Below are positions 1 to 6,240 of a stretch of DNA of 8,539 nt, one piece after another. Within the stretch, counting starts at the first letter, position 1, and each line of letters starts with the position of its first letter. The position numbers and the translations under genes are program-made. The notes beneath the pieces were generated by a model that was given only the letters and a program-made list of their open reading frames with translations, searched no databases and was not told the DNA's origin. This stretch comes from Thermodesulfobacteriota bacterium (GTDB lineage: Bacteria; Desulfobacterota; Desulfomonilia; Desulfomonilales; Desulfomonilaceae): assembly GCA_030837305.1 (NCBI GenBank), contig JAUPKT010000375.1:1-8539 (forward strand), in the 5' to 3' direction.

Positions 1-1738
1 CAAAAAGTATCCCCTGGTCCTCGTCAGGGAGATAAGAGGTCGGCATTCGGAGAAAGAGATATCCCATAGCAACCACTATCACGAGAAAAACAACCAGATA
101 TGGCAGCTTCTTGCCGAGCGCATGACTCACCACTCTTAAGTACACGTCGGCCGTTTTTGTATAAAAGGCGTTGAAGAGCCTGAAAAATGGTCTTAGGAGA
201 AAAAATCCCGAGGCAGCAGGTTTGTGGCTCCTCGCGATAGGGGTGAGCAGACTTGCACAGAGAACTGGAGTTAGAATCAAGGCCACCACAACGGAGAGGA
301 GCATGGAAGCCATGATCGTGATGGAGAATTGGCGATAAATGACTCCCGTGGATCCGCTAAAGAAAGCCATTGGACCAAAGACAGCGGACAACACCAGACC
401 GATGCCTATTAGAGCACTGGTGATTTGGCCCATGGATTTTCTTGTTGCCTCTCGAGGCGACAAGCCCTCTTCTCGCATAATCCTTTCAACATTCTCCACA
501 ACGACGATGGCGTCATCAACAAGGAGGCCAATGGCGAGAACCATCGCAAACATGGTGAGCATGTTGATGGAAAATCCAAAAATACCCAGAACCGCAAATG
601 TTCCAAGTATCACCACCGGGACGGCAATGGTAGGAATGAGCGTAGCCCGTATGTTTCCCATGAACACATACATGACCAAGAAGACGAGCAGAATAGCTTC
701 AAAAAGTGTTTTGACAACTTCCGCAATGGCGACCCGGATAAAAGGAGTCGTGTCGTATGGATACACTGCCTTCATGCCGGCAGGGAAGTATCGACTCATC
801 TCTTCAACCTTAGCCTTTACCGCATCCGCCGTGGTCAACGCATTTGCACCGGCCGCTTGTCTTATGGCCATTCCGGCAGCAGGCTTGCCATTGTACATTG
901 CCTGGACATCGTACACTTCGGTGCCCAGCTCTGTTCTCCCCACATCCTTAATCCGAACGATTGATCCGTCCGGGTTCATCCGAATGGGAATTGCGGCAAA
1001 TTCATCGGGGGTTTTAAGCAGATTCTGGACTATTATGGACGCGTTAAGCCGTTGACCTTCCGTGGCAGGCGTACCGCCGAATTGACCAGCGGAGATCTCC
1101 ACATTGTACGAGCGCAGAGCCCTGATAACATCTTCAATAGTCAGATGATAATCAGTGAGCTTTTCAGGATTCAGCCACACGCGCATGGCATATTGGGAAC
1201 CGAAGTTTTCAACCTCGCCGACTCCCGGGATCCGGGCCAAGACCTTTTCGAGATTGGATTGGGCATAATCCCTCAAGTCATTACCATCCATACTCCCATC
1301 TTCTGAGATCAAACTTATGATCATCAAATAGTTTCTGGTGGACTTACTGACCTTGACCCCCTGACGCTGAACCACATCAGGAAGGCTAGCCATGGCAAGT
1401 TGAAGTTTGTTCTGCACCTGAGACCATGCAAGGTCTGGGTTGGTCCCCGGCGTAAAGGTCAACTGAATCCGAGACGCTCCGGCCGAATCACTGGTGGAAG
1501 ACAAGTAAAGCATGTTGTCAAAGCCGGTCATCTTTTGCTCAATAATCTGGGTGACGCTGTTCTCCACCGTCTCAGCAGACGCGCCGGGATAAAATGAGTC
1601 TATGGCAATGGATGGAGGGGCAATGGGAGGATATTGCGAAATAGGGAGATTGTAGATTGCGAGACCACCGGCCGCCATCATGATAATGGCGATTACCCAG
1701 GCAAAAACCGGTCGCTCCAAGAAGAAATTTGACAGCAT
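1..1738 (-). CDS. acrB: RND efflux pump, AcrB/MexB (HAE1) type, 3' end off the window
   Basis: Inner-membrane proton-driven drug/solvent exporter that works as a trimer with the adjacent adaptor and an outer-membrane channel. The first 579 residues are present, about half of the roughly 1,050 usual for the family. The N-terminus ([19 protein letters not shown]) is the standard AcrB first transmembrane helix. It is followed by porter-domain sequence ([43 protein letters not shown]) and then the transmembrane block with [16 protein letters not shown]. Asp408 and Asp409 there match the AcrB TM4 proton-relay pair Asp407/Asp408. The last residues in view, [10 protein letters not shown], are the family's post-TM7 motif. 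The partner Lys and Arg of TM10/TM11 lie off the edge. The frame is open throughout. The start is fixed by AAGGGG five bases upstream, overlapping the adaptor's TAA. The symbol is given by family resemblance; exact orthology and substrate cannot be told. Confidence 0.96.
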   Translation of the reverse strand, partial: MLSNFFLERPVFAWVIAIIMMAAGGLAIYNLPISQYPPIAPPSIAIDSFYPGASAETVENSVTQIIEQKMTGFDNMLYLSSTSDSAGASRIQLTFTPGTNPDLAWSQVQNKLQLAMASLPDVVQRQGVKVSKSTRNYLMIISLISEDGSMDGNDLRDYAQSNLEKVLARIPGVGEVENFGSQYAMRVWLNPEKLTDYHLTIEDVIRALRSYNVEISAGQFGGTPATEGQRLNASIIVQNLLKTPDEFAAIPIRMNPDGSIVRIKDVGRTELGTEVYDVQAMYNGKPAAGMAIRQAAGANALTTADAVKAKVEEMSRYFPAGMKAVYPYDTTPFIRVAIAEVVKTLFEAILLVFLVMYVFMGNIRATLIPTIAVPVVILGTFAVLGIFGFSINMLTMFAMVLAIGLLVDDAIVVVENVERIMREEGLSPREATRKSMGQITSALIGIGLVLSAVFGPMAFFSGSTGVIYRQFSITIMASMLLSVVVALILTPVLCASLLTPIARSHKPAASGFFLLRPFFRLFNAFYTKTADVYLRVVSHALGKKLPYLVVFLVIVVAMGYLFLRMPTSYLPDEDQGILF

Positions 1739-1747
1739 GAAAACCCC

Positions 1748-2959
1748 TTATCTCTTGGAAGCCTCAGAGGGTTGTGCCTGGGTCGCGGTCTTTGGGGCTT
1801 GCGGCTTTTCGTCAAGAGGAACAGTTTTCACGAGGGCCCCGGGTCTCGCTCGCTGCGTGCCTTCTACAACAACTCGGTCTCCTTCGGAGAGCCCACCGGC
1901 AACGAGCCACTTGTCGCCATGGGCACGATCTATGGTAAGCATGCGCTGCTGGACTCGGTTGTCTCCGTCAACAACGAACACAAAGGGGTTGCCTTTGGGG
2001 TCACGCATGACAGACTGCTGTGGAACGAGAATGGCCTTTTCATTGACACCTTCCTTGACGCGGGCTCTTACAAACATCCCGGGCAAAAGAACTCCCTCCG
2101 GATTCGGAAACACAATCCTCAGAATCACAGATCCTGTTGTAGGGTCAACCGTGACGTCTCGAAACTGGAGGGCTCCCTCAGACTGATATGGTGTGCCGTC
2201 TTCCAAGAAAAGCTGGACCTTCTTTTGTTCCGGTCCATCCTGGGTGAGCCTGCCTACATCCAGGTGGCGCTTCAATCGTAGCAGCTCGGAAGTGGACTGG
2301 GGTACATCGACGTAGATCGGATCGATTTGCTGAATAGTTGCCAGAGCGACAGGTTGATATGCCGTTACCAGTGCTCCATCGGTGACATTTGACTTCCCAA
2401 TGCGGCCTGATATAGGAGCAATTACACGAGTATACTCCAAATTGATGCGCGCGGTTTCAACTGCTGCCTTCCAATACTGAATATCTGCCTCGGCTTGTTT
2501 CAGCGCCGACTCTCTATCATCGTAGTCCTGCTGGCTGACGGCTTTCTCTGCAAGCAAGGCCTTGTAACGTTCCGCTTTGGATCTTACAGCGGGAAGATTT
2601 GCTTCAGATCTGGCAAGAGCCGCCCCTGCACTATCCAAGGCCGCCTCGAATGGAGCTGGATCGATCTGATACAACTGTTGACCACCTTTTACATCAGATC
2701 CTTCCCGAAAGAGTCTTTTCTTTATGATTCCATTAACCTGTGGCCGAATTTCCGCAACAAGAAATGCAGACGTCCGCCCCGGCAGTTCCGTAGTAAGCAT
2801 AAGCTCTTGGGCCTTTATGACCAGAATCGCCACTTCGGGCACGGGAGGCGAAGGCGGCGGCTTACGATCTCCGCATCCATTGACAAGAAGGGCCGCCAAA
2901 ATGGACACAAAAACAGCAACCCCTACCCATGTGGTTCCAACGCCATCATCGGCCGGCAT
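1748..2959 (-). CDS. acrA: Periplasmic adaptor (membrane fusion) protein of RND efflux, AcrA/MexA type
   Basis: Links the inner-membrane pump to an outer-membrane channel. The chosen start gives 403 residues (AcrA has 397). The order is: hydrophobic segment at about 10-27, a likely lipid-attachment Cys29 after VNG, first half-lipoyl (EIRPQVNGIIKKRLFREG), alpha-helical hairpin (about 90-155), second half-lipoyl (APISGRIGKSNVTDGALV), then beta-barrel and membrane-proximal domains (LLPGMFVRARV, AILVPQQSV, GDKWLV, GDRVV). A tail rich in Ala, Gln and Lys ends the protein. Resemblance to AcrA is close across the whole length. The ATG at 2959 has GAGG six bases upstream. The frame continues open to an ATG at 3076 (442 residues) with only a weak AAGAA. 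The shorter form has an oddly acidic N-terminus (MPADDG) for a signal peptide, so the start remains uncertain, and Asn at lipobox -2 is unusual. The pump follows after 9 bp, so the two genes are surely one operon. Confidence 0.95.
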   Translation of the reverse strand: MPADDGVGTTWVGVAVFVSILAALLVNGCGDRKPPPSPPVPEVAILVIKAQELMLTTELPGRTSAFLVAEIRPQVNGIIKKRLFREGSDVKGGQQLYQIDPAPFEAALDSAGAALARSEANLPAVRSKAERYKALLAEKAVSQQDYDDRESALKQAEADIQYWKAAVETARINLEYTRVIAPISGRIGKSNVTDGALVTAYQPVALATIQQIDPIYVDVPQSTSELLRLKRHLDVGRLTQDGPEQKKVQLFLEDGTPYQSEGALQFRDVTVDPTTGSVILRIVFPNPEGVLLPGMFVRARVKEGVNEKAILVPQQSVMRDPKGNPFVFVVDGDNRVQQRMLTIDRAHGDKWLVAGGLSEGDRVVVEGTQRARPGALVKTVPLDEKPQAPKTATQAQPSEASKR

Positions 2960-3248
2960 GAGATACCTCGCAAGCACTGAAGGAGAGAATTTCCGCGAGC
3001 GGTGGACTTTCACGCCATTATGTTTTTCAATGAGTCCATCGGAAAATTTTCTTCCATCTCTTCTTAGTATGAGCATTTCTTATACATACACCATCCGCAT
3101 CTTTTTAGCCGAATAGACAAAAAAAAAGCAACCCGTGAAAGGATTGCCTAGAGGATATGGTTTAGTTTCTTCGTTACCAAAGAGTGAAGCAAGGCTTGTG
3201 CCAAAAATGTAACCTAATGAAAGAACAGAATATAATCTCACAGGGACG

Positions 3249-3262
3249 TTGGCGATCGCCAA
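3249..3262. promoter_or_regulatory. Perfect 14-bp palindrome TTGGCGATCGCCAA, possible operator
   Basis: The 14 bases read identically on both strands, with no spacer. The core GCGATCGC is also the HIP1 octamer known from cyanobacteria, but only one copy occurs here. It lies about 290 bp upstream of the efflux adaptor start in non-coding DNA, a plausible place for a repressor site. No promoter elements could be placed around it and no cognate regulator gene is in view, so the operator role is only a guess. Confidence 0.3.
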
Positions 3263-3387
3263 ATCGTCCGCATAATTCCTTCGCACTACGCCGATAAGAA
3301 ACGTCAGGTGCGAAAATATTAATCGTCTGGGAACCGAGTATACCGCGCCGTTCAGGCTATCTTACAAGTTTGCCAAAAAATTCTGTC

Positions 3388-3471
3388 GAGATTCCTGCCC
3401 TTCGCTTGCAATGACACATGGACGGACATCCTTGGTCACTGCGAGGAGCCGTACGACGACGTGGCAATCTC
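3388..3471. repeat. Degenerate dispersed palindromic repeat (REP-like), possibly doubling as a terminator
   Basis: The right arm (3435-3471) reads GTCACTGCGAGGAGC... GTGGCAATCTC and the left arm (3388-3416) reads GAGATTCCTGCCC... GCAATGACA. Together they form an imperfect inverted repeat with outer stem GAGATT/AATCTC and inner stem GCAATGAC/GTCACTGC (one G-T mismatch), with an 18-base loop. This is the recognisable pattern 'GTCATTGCGAGGAGC...CGTGGCAATCTC' scattered between genes in many Desulfobacterota and related genomes. It ends 6 bp from the stop codon of the flavin-type gene. Read in that gene's direction, the hairpin is followed within a few bases by TTTTTT (3380-3375), so it could end transcription. 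The arms are diverged, which suggests an old copy. Confidence 0.75.
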
Positions 3472-3477
3472 AGTCCA

Positions 3478-4002
3478 TCATTTCAGATTCAGTATGGTGA
3501 CGTTTTGAAAACGATTGACGAGGATATAGGATTCGACAGCGACCTTGATAAGCGCGGTAGAAGGAGAACACAAAAACTCCTTCATGTGCGGTTGCTTGGC
3601 TAGATAGATCCGATCAAATTCTTTTCTGTCTGACGCGGATATCTCCTGGGCCTTCCCAATTATCGTCACGGCCGTTGCCTCGCGAATATCCGCGGCATCG
3701 TTGGCGCGGTTGTCAACGAGCAAGGCAACTCCAGAGCTGAATGAAAGATTCCCGAACTTTCTTGATACTCTCGTGGTGGCAAACAGCATCGTCCGCAAGT
3801 CCCTGGTTTCAGCGAATGCCACCAAGTTCAGATAGGGATGATCAGGCTCTTGAGTGGACAGAACGCAAAATTTCTGGGAAGCCAAGAGGCTCCCAATTTC
3901 CGTCTCGAGTTGACTTGCTTCGTTCACGGTTTCTCGAGCCTCCTTGTGAAACAGAGTCATTGAGGAACATGAGGACTCTGGAAATATCCGTCGACGAGAC
4001 AC
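3478..4002 (-). CDS. Pyridoxamine 5'-phosphate oxidase-like FMN-binding split-barrel protein
   Basis: A small flavin (or related cofactor) binding protein of the PNPOx-like split beta-barrel fold, probably cytoplasmic; the substrate is unknown. It has 174 residues with the GTG start used here, or 160 from the ATG at 3960; family members are typically about 140-170. Visible family features are the first barrel strand after a helix (LLASQKFCVLSTQ), the conserved PYLNLVAFA segment, the cofactor-phosphate region MLFATTRVSRKFGNL, and a later strand block (ALLVDNRAND, AVTIIGKAQEI). The C-terminal part ends in strand-like YILVNRFQNVTILNL. The GTG has AGAAGG immediately upstream and the ATG has no clear ribosome binding site, so the start is unsettled. 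The gene stands alone, with long non-coding DNA on both sides and a palindromic repeat 6 bp past its stop. A true PdxH role is unlikely because of the weak resemblance. Confidence 0.85.
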   Translation of the reverse strand: MSRRRIFPESSCSSMTLFHKEARETVNEASQLETEIGSLLASQKFCVLSTQEPDHPYLNLVAFAETRDLRTMLFATTRVSRKFGNLSFSSGVALLVDNRANDAADIREATAVTIIGKAQEISASDRKEFDRIYLAKQPHMKEFLCSPSTALIKVAVESYILVNRFQNVTILNLK

Positions 4003-4105
4003 CCTTCTCTTCGCAGGTAGGAGCTGTTACAGTCTTGACTCTACTCGTGAGAGTAAGGCCTGAAGAGAGAGGCCATGGCTCTGATGAGAAGGCACGTCAC
4101 CAACA

Positions 4106-4240
4106 ATGCCGCCTCTTCTAGGCCCAAAGAATTACATCATGCTTCTTGATTCTATACAACGTGGCCACGTGGATGCAAGCGTCGTCGATGCTGTACGGTC
4201 GAACTTTCTTGATGATGGAACAGAAGACCGACCAAACTAA
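4106..4240 (+). pseudogene. Possible relic of the C-terminal end of an HD-GYP-type phosphodiesterase
   Basis: A 44-codon open frame reads ...LLDSIQRGHVDASVVDAV RSNFLDD... to a TAA. The 'helix, then G-x-[VIL]-D-x-x-[VL]-V-x-x-[VL]' pattern resembles the last helices of HD-GYP domains, where a 'G..LDP.VV..L' segment closes the fold. The frame is blocked upstream by two adjacent stops (TGATGA near 4082-4087). No HD or GYP motif is seen in any frame upstream, and no ribosome binding site precedes the ATG. If real, it is only the tail of a decayed gene. The resemblance is short and could be chance. Confidence 0.22.
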
Positions 4241-4366
4241 AGGATAAAAATTATTTGGGTTTCTTGAGAGTTGATCAGGAACCGTTCTGTTTATCCAGTG
4301 TCTTATAGTCGTACGCCGGAGGATTCCGGCACGCAGATATAGGTGTAAGAAGTAGAAGAGTCTTGC

Positions 4367-4409
4367 TCCAGCAAGGTTCAATAACTGTTACAAGTAGAAC
4401 CTTGCTGGA
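4367..4409. repeat. Perfect 13-bp inverted repeat, 17-base spacer
   Basis: The left arm TCCAGCAAGGTTC (4367-4379) and right arm GAACCTTGCTGGA (4397-4409) are exact complements around a 17-base spacer that itself holds TAACTGTTA. The left arm also overlaps a tight alternative hairpin CTTGCT-CC-AGCAAG (4362-4375), so two mutually exclusive folds are possible. No T-run follows on either strand, so it is not a standard intrinsic terminator. It lies about 130 bp upstream of the small secreted-protein gene. It could be a regulator site, an RNA structure in the leader, or a remnant of a small mobile element. Confidence 0.6.
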
Positions 4410-4540
4410 CCCTAACTCGGAGACGGTTTTGGCGCTCTCTCCTTTTCACATCGGGGGATTTGAGCCATTAATCAATGTATTTCGGTTGTCTAAACAAATT
4501 CAGACCATTGATTCAGGGGCGAGGGAAAGGGGCACTAAGT

Positions 4541-4879
4541 ATGGTTTTCTCCAAGCAAATAGTATTTGTCGTCTCGATGTTTCTTATAACCGTTCTCTGC
4601 TATCCCGCATTAGCCAAGTCCGAGGTCGGAACCACCAAGATAACCAACGAGCATGCAATTGGTGCTGCAACCTACGAAGACCTGATACATCTTGCTCAGA
4701 CGATCGTGGCACAAAATACAGAGGCTTTTAACAAGATGTTTGACGCTGGTCGAGCAAGGTCGCTACCTACTGATACGGAGGTCTATGTGCTGGAGACAAG
4801 GAGCGACAATAGAGTGTATCACGTCCGACCCAAAGGAGAGGCCTTCTCAATCTGGATTCCACAAGGTGCTCTGAGATAG
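4541..4879 (+). CDS. Small secreted protein of unknown function
   Basis: A 112-residue protein that I do not recognise. It starts with a classic signal peptide: MVFSK, a hydrophobic stretch (about 6-22) and a likely cleavage after ALA at about residue 26, leaving about 86 residues. The mature part has a predicted helical half (ATYEDLIHLAQTIVAQNTEAF, about 42-62), then a strand-rich half (TEVYVLETRSDNRVYHVRPKG, SIWIPQGAL) that reads like a small beta-barrel or SH3-like surface. There is no cysteine after the signal and no lipobox, so it is probably a soluble periplasmic protein. The ATG is supported by AAAGGGG eight bases upstream; the frame extends upstream to 4475 but those codons do not look coding. 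The last 61 bp overlap, on the opposite strand, the end of the cysteine hydrolase gene. Confidence 0.72.
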   Translation: MVFSKQIVFVVSMFLITVLCYPALAKSEVGTTKITNEHAIGAATYEDLIHLAQTIVAQNTEAFNKMFDAGRARSLPTDTEVYVLETRSDNRVYHVRPKGEAFSIWIPQGALR

Positions 4880-5415
4880 AGAAACTCTTGGGCACTGACA
4901 ACCGTTGCATAAACGGCCTTCAAAGCCGCCAGAAAAGCTCCTTGAACGTATTCCGCCGGGATGGTTTTGTCTCCGAAAGTGAGAGGAATCGTCGCACCGG
5001 CATCGCTCACGACAGTGCACCTAAGCCCATGGTCAAAGGCAGCACGAGCAGTGGCATCAACGCACATGTGAGTCATCATTCCACAAATCACAACATGCTT
5101 TACGCTCTGGTTCTGGAGATGTTCCAATAACGCGGTATTTCGGAAACTATTAGGGTAGTTTTTCTGAACAACCAGTTCGTCAGGGAGCGGTTTGACGTTT
5201 TCGTGGATTTCCGTTCCTTCCGTGCCGGGAACAAAAAAGGTCGCTCCGGGACGGATATTTGTGTGCCGGACATGTACCAGGGGGAGTTGTTGTTGTCGAA
5301 AGAACGACAGCAACTTCTTGGCACATAAGCCGGCCTCAACGCTTCCTTCAACTTCCATTCTTCCGCCGGGGAAATAATCCTTCTGGATGTCAATCAATAG
5401 AAGGGCAGTATTCAT
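4819..5415 (-). CDS. Isochorismatase-family cysteine hydrolase
   Basis: A cytoplasmic hydrolase of the isochorismatase/nicotinamidase fold, which splits amides or vinyl ethers through a Cys-Asp-Lys triad. All three are visible: Asp9 in LLLIDIQKDYF, Lys85 in VVQKNYPNSF and Cys118 in GMMTHMCVDATARAA. Other family segments are VHVRHTN, PGTEGTEIHENVKPLP and VVSDAGAT. The substrate cannot be assigned. The chosen start gives 198 residues beginning MNTALLLIDIQ, the usual family N-terminus; AAGGA lies 12 bases upstream. An ATG at 5436 and a TTG at 5463 are in frame and also possible. The last conserved segment, AQEFL, ends just where the opposing gene begins to overlap; the final 19 residues (YLRAPCGIQ... 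GRT) look like an extension beyond the usual end. It follows the C_GCAxxG_C_C gene by 89 bp on the same strand and may share its transcript. Confidence 0.93.
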   Translation of the reverse strand: MNTALLLIDIQKDYFPGGRMEVEGSVEAGLCAKKLLSFFRQQQLPLVHVRHTNIRPGATFFVPGTEGTEIHENVKPLPDELVVQKNYPNSFRNTALLEHLQNQSVKHVVICGMMTHMCVDATARAAFDHGLRCTVVSDAGATIPLTFGDKTIPAEYVQGAFLAALKAVYATVVSAQEFLYLRAPCGIQIEKASPLGRT

Positions 5416-5488
5416 GAGCCGCTGAAATCCTTTCATGACGTGATCATGCCTGTTTATTGCCAAAGGGCTTCCGCTCGACGTCCGGTCC

Positions 5489-5502
5489 AGAATAAGTATT
5501 CT
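5489..5502. repeat. Short inverted repeat AGAATA-AG-TATTCT
   Basis: Six-base arms with a two-base spacer, AT-rich, sitting between the stop of the C_GCAxxG_C_C gene and the hydrolase. It could be an operator or a weak hairpin, but it is short enough to occur by chance. No T-run follows, so it does not look like a terminator. Confidence 0.25.
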
Positions 5503-5504
5503 TG

Positions 5505-5966
5505 CTATTGCGTGCCGGAAACCCGACAGTTTTCTTCGATGAGCGACAACGCTATCCCCGTTGCCTCTTCAGTATAACGTCTGCATTGTACACGAAGATT
5601 ATTTGACTTGAAGAAATTCTGCCCCTCTTCGGTACCAAGGTCGCAACCAATCAAATTTTTACAGTTGGTCGAGCCGAATCTGGTCTCAAAAATTTCCAGC
5701 AGTTTTCTGGCCGCAGTGTAGGATTCCATTACTGATTCGTTTGGTGAATTTCTGCCGGTGAACAAGTTGATTGCCATGATTGCACCACTCACTGCGCCGC
5801 ACATACCACATGTCCTTGACACGCCGCTACAAAAACCCGTGGCAATTTTGGGTATCAAATCAGACTCTATTCCTTTGCTTTCCGTGATGGCCAGCAGAAC
5901 GCTTTCAGCACAGTAAAATCCTGATTCAAAAAGCTCTCCACTTCTGCGGGAAACATCTTCATTCAT
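5505..5966 (-). CDS. C_GCAxxG_C_C family protein (putative redox-active cysteine protein)
   Basis: A 153-residue cytoplasmic protein of the C_GCAxxG_C_C family, named for its conserved cysteines and often described as putatively redox-active; no reaction is firmly established to my knowledge. The N-terminal helix carries FYCAESVLLAI (Cys19). The core is GFCSGVSRTCGMCGAVSGAIMAI (about 44-66), with Cys46, Cys53 and Cys56, and the CGAVSG segment is the family's GCAxxG-like signature. The C-terminal half has Cys102, Cys108 (NLIGCDL), Cys128 and Cys147, for eight cysteines in all. The length suits the family. The start is firm: AAGGAGGG lies eight bases upstream. The 89-bp gap to the hydrolase on the same strand suggests co-transcription, though the two have no known joint pathway. 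There are no membrane segments. Confidence 0.92.
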   Translation of the reverse strand: MNEDVSRRSGELFESGFYCAESVLLAITESKGIESDLIPKIATGFCSGVSRTCGMCGAVSGAIMAINLFTGRNSPNESVMESYTAARKLLEIFETRFGSTNCKNLIGCDLGTEEGQNFFKSNNLRVQCRRYTEEATGIALSLIEENCRVSGTQ

Positions 5967-6117
5967 ACCGAGCCCTCCTTACTTCAGACGCCCCAATCAG
6001 GAACATGTCCCTCAAATACCTACTCCGCACTTCTCAATAAGACAAGATTTTTGGGGATTCTTCTCAATGATCGAGGTTGGTGAAGATTATTGCTTTGTTG
6101 CCGTTTATTTTCGGGTA

Positions 6118-6147
6118 TTGACAGCCATCGGATGGATGTCCTATTTT
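6118..6147 (+). promoter_or_regulatory. Sigma-70-type promoter of the tRNA-Thr gene
   Basis: A perfect -35 box TTGACA (6118-6123) is followed after 18 bp by TATTTT (6142-6147, four of six consensus bases). The predicted start, about 6154, lies some 12 bases before the mature tRNA 5' end, a normal leader length. This is the clearest promoter in the window. Confidence 0.65.
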
Positions 6148-6165
6148 GGTCCCATTCCTTCATGA

Positions 6166-6240
6166 GCCGAGGTAGCTCAGTGGTAGAGCAGATGATTCGT
6201 AATCATCAGGCCGTGGGTTCAACTCCCATCCTCGGCTCCA
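6166..6240 (+). tRNA. tRNA-Thr (anticodon CGU)
   Basis: A complete 75-base cloverleaf. The acceptor stem is GCCGAGG (6166-6172) with CCTCGGC (6230-6236). The D arm is GCTC/GAGC. The anticodon stem is GATGA/TCATC around the loop TTCGTAA, which gives anticodon CGT for codon ACG. The variable loop is AGGCC. The T stem is GTGGG/CCCAT (one G-T pair) with loop TTCAACT. The discriminator base is T and CCA is encoded (6238-6240). The sequence closely resembles the E. coli tRNA-Thr(CGU) pattern GCCGA... GCTCAG... TTCGTAA, apart from the discriminator, which is A there. It appears to be a single-gene transcript; no second tRNA follows. Confidence 0.97.

Larger units (their letters stand above)
2960..3477. 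other. 518-bp intergenic stretch upstream of the efflux operon
   Basis: This stretch lies between the adaptor start and the stop of the flavin-type gene. It holds a perfect 14-bp palindrome (3249-3262), a run of nine A's (3119-3127) and the degenerate dispersed palindrome (3388-3471). A 68-codon open frame on the minus strand (3080-3286) has no recognisable domain or ribosome binding site and is judged non-coding. I could not find a convincing -35/-10 pair for the efflux operon on the minus strand. No TetR- or MarR-type repressor gene, which often sits beside such operons, is present here. Confidence 0.6.
4003..4540. other. 538-bp mostly non-coding stretch with several palindromes
   Basis: This stretch lies between two divergently oriented genes. 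It contains a possible gene relic (4106-4240), a perfect 12-bp palindrome ACGTGGCCACGT (4159-4170), a six-base stem with four-base loop GCCGGA-GGAT-TCCGGC (4315-4330) and the perfect 13-bp inverted repeat at 4367-4409. Open frames on either strand (for example 4118-4381 minus) show no domain or codon pattern that I trust. No convincing promoter was found for the gene starting at 4541, although one must lie in or near this stretch. Confidence 0.5.

Noticed and set aside
339..1306. Long plus-strand open frames (339-1055, 425-964, 1052-1306)
   Set aside because: They are antisense to the intact AcrB-type pump, whose reading frame matches the family throughout.
1680..3116. Plus-strand open frames across the adaptor gene
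   Set aside because: They are antisense shadows of a clear AcrA-type protein.
3231..3236. Perfect TATAAT on the plus strand
   Set aside because: No -35 box at suitable spacing and no plus-strand gene downstream; probably chance in AT-rich spacer.
3080..3286. 68-codon minus-strand open frame upstream of the adaptor
   Set aside because: No ribosome binding site, no recognisable family, and it spans the palindrome and the poly-A run; treated as non-coding.
4118..4381. 87-codon minus-strand open frame
   Set aside because: Composition looks random (no domain or motif) and its start lies inside the 13-bp inverted repeat.
6030..6068. Nine-base direct repeat CTTCTCAAT at 6030 and 6060 upstream of the C_GCAxxG_C_C gene
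   Set aside because: Only two short copies 30 bp apart; within what chance allows, and no promoter could be anchored to them.
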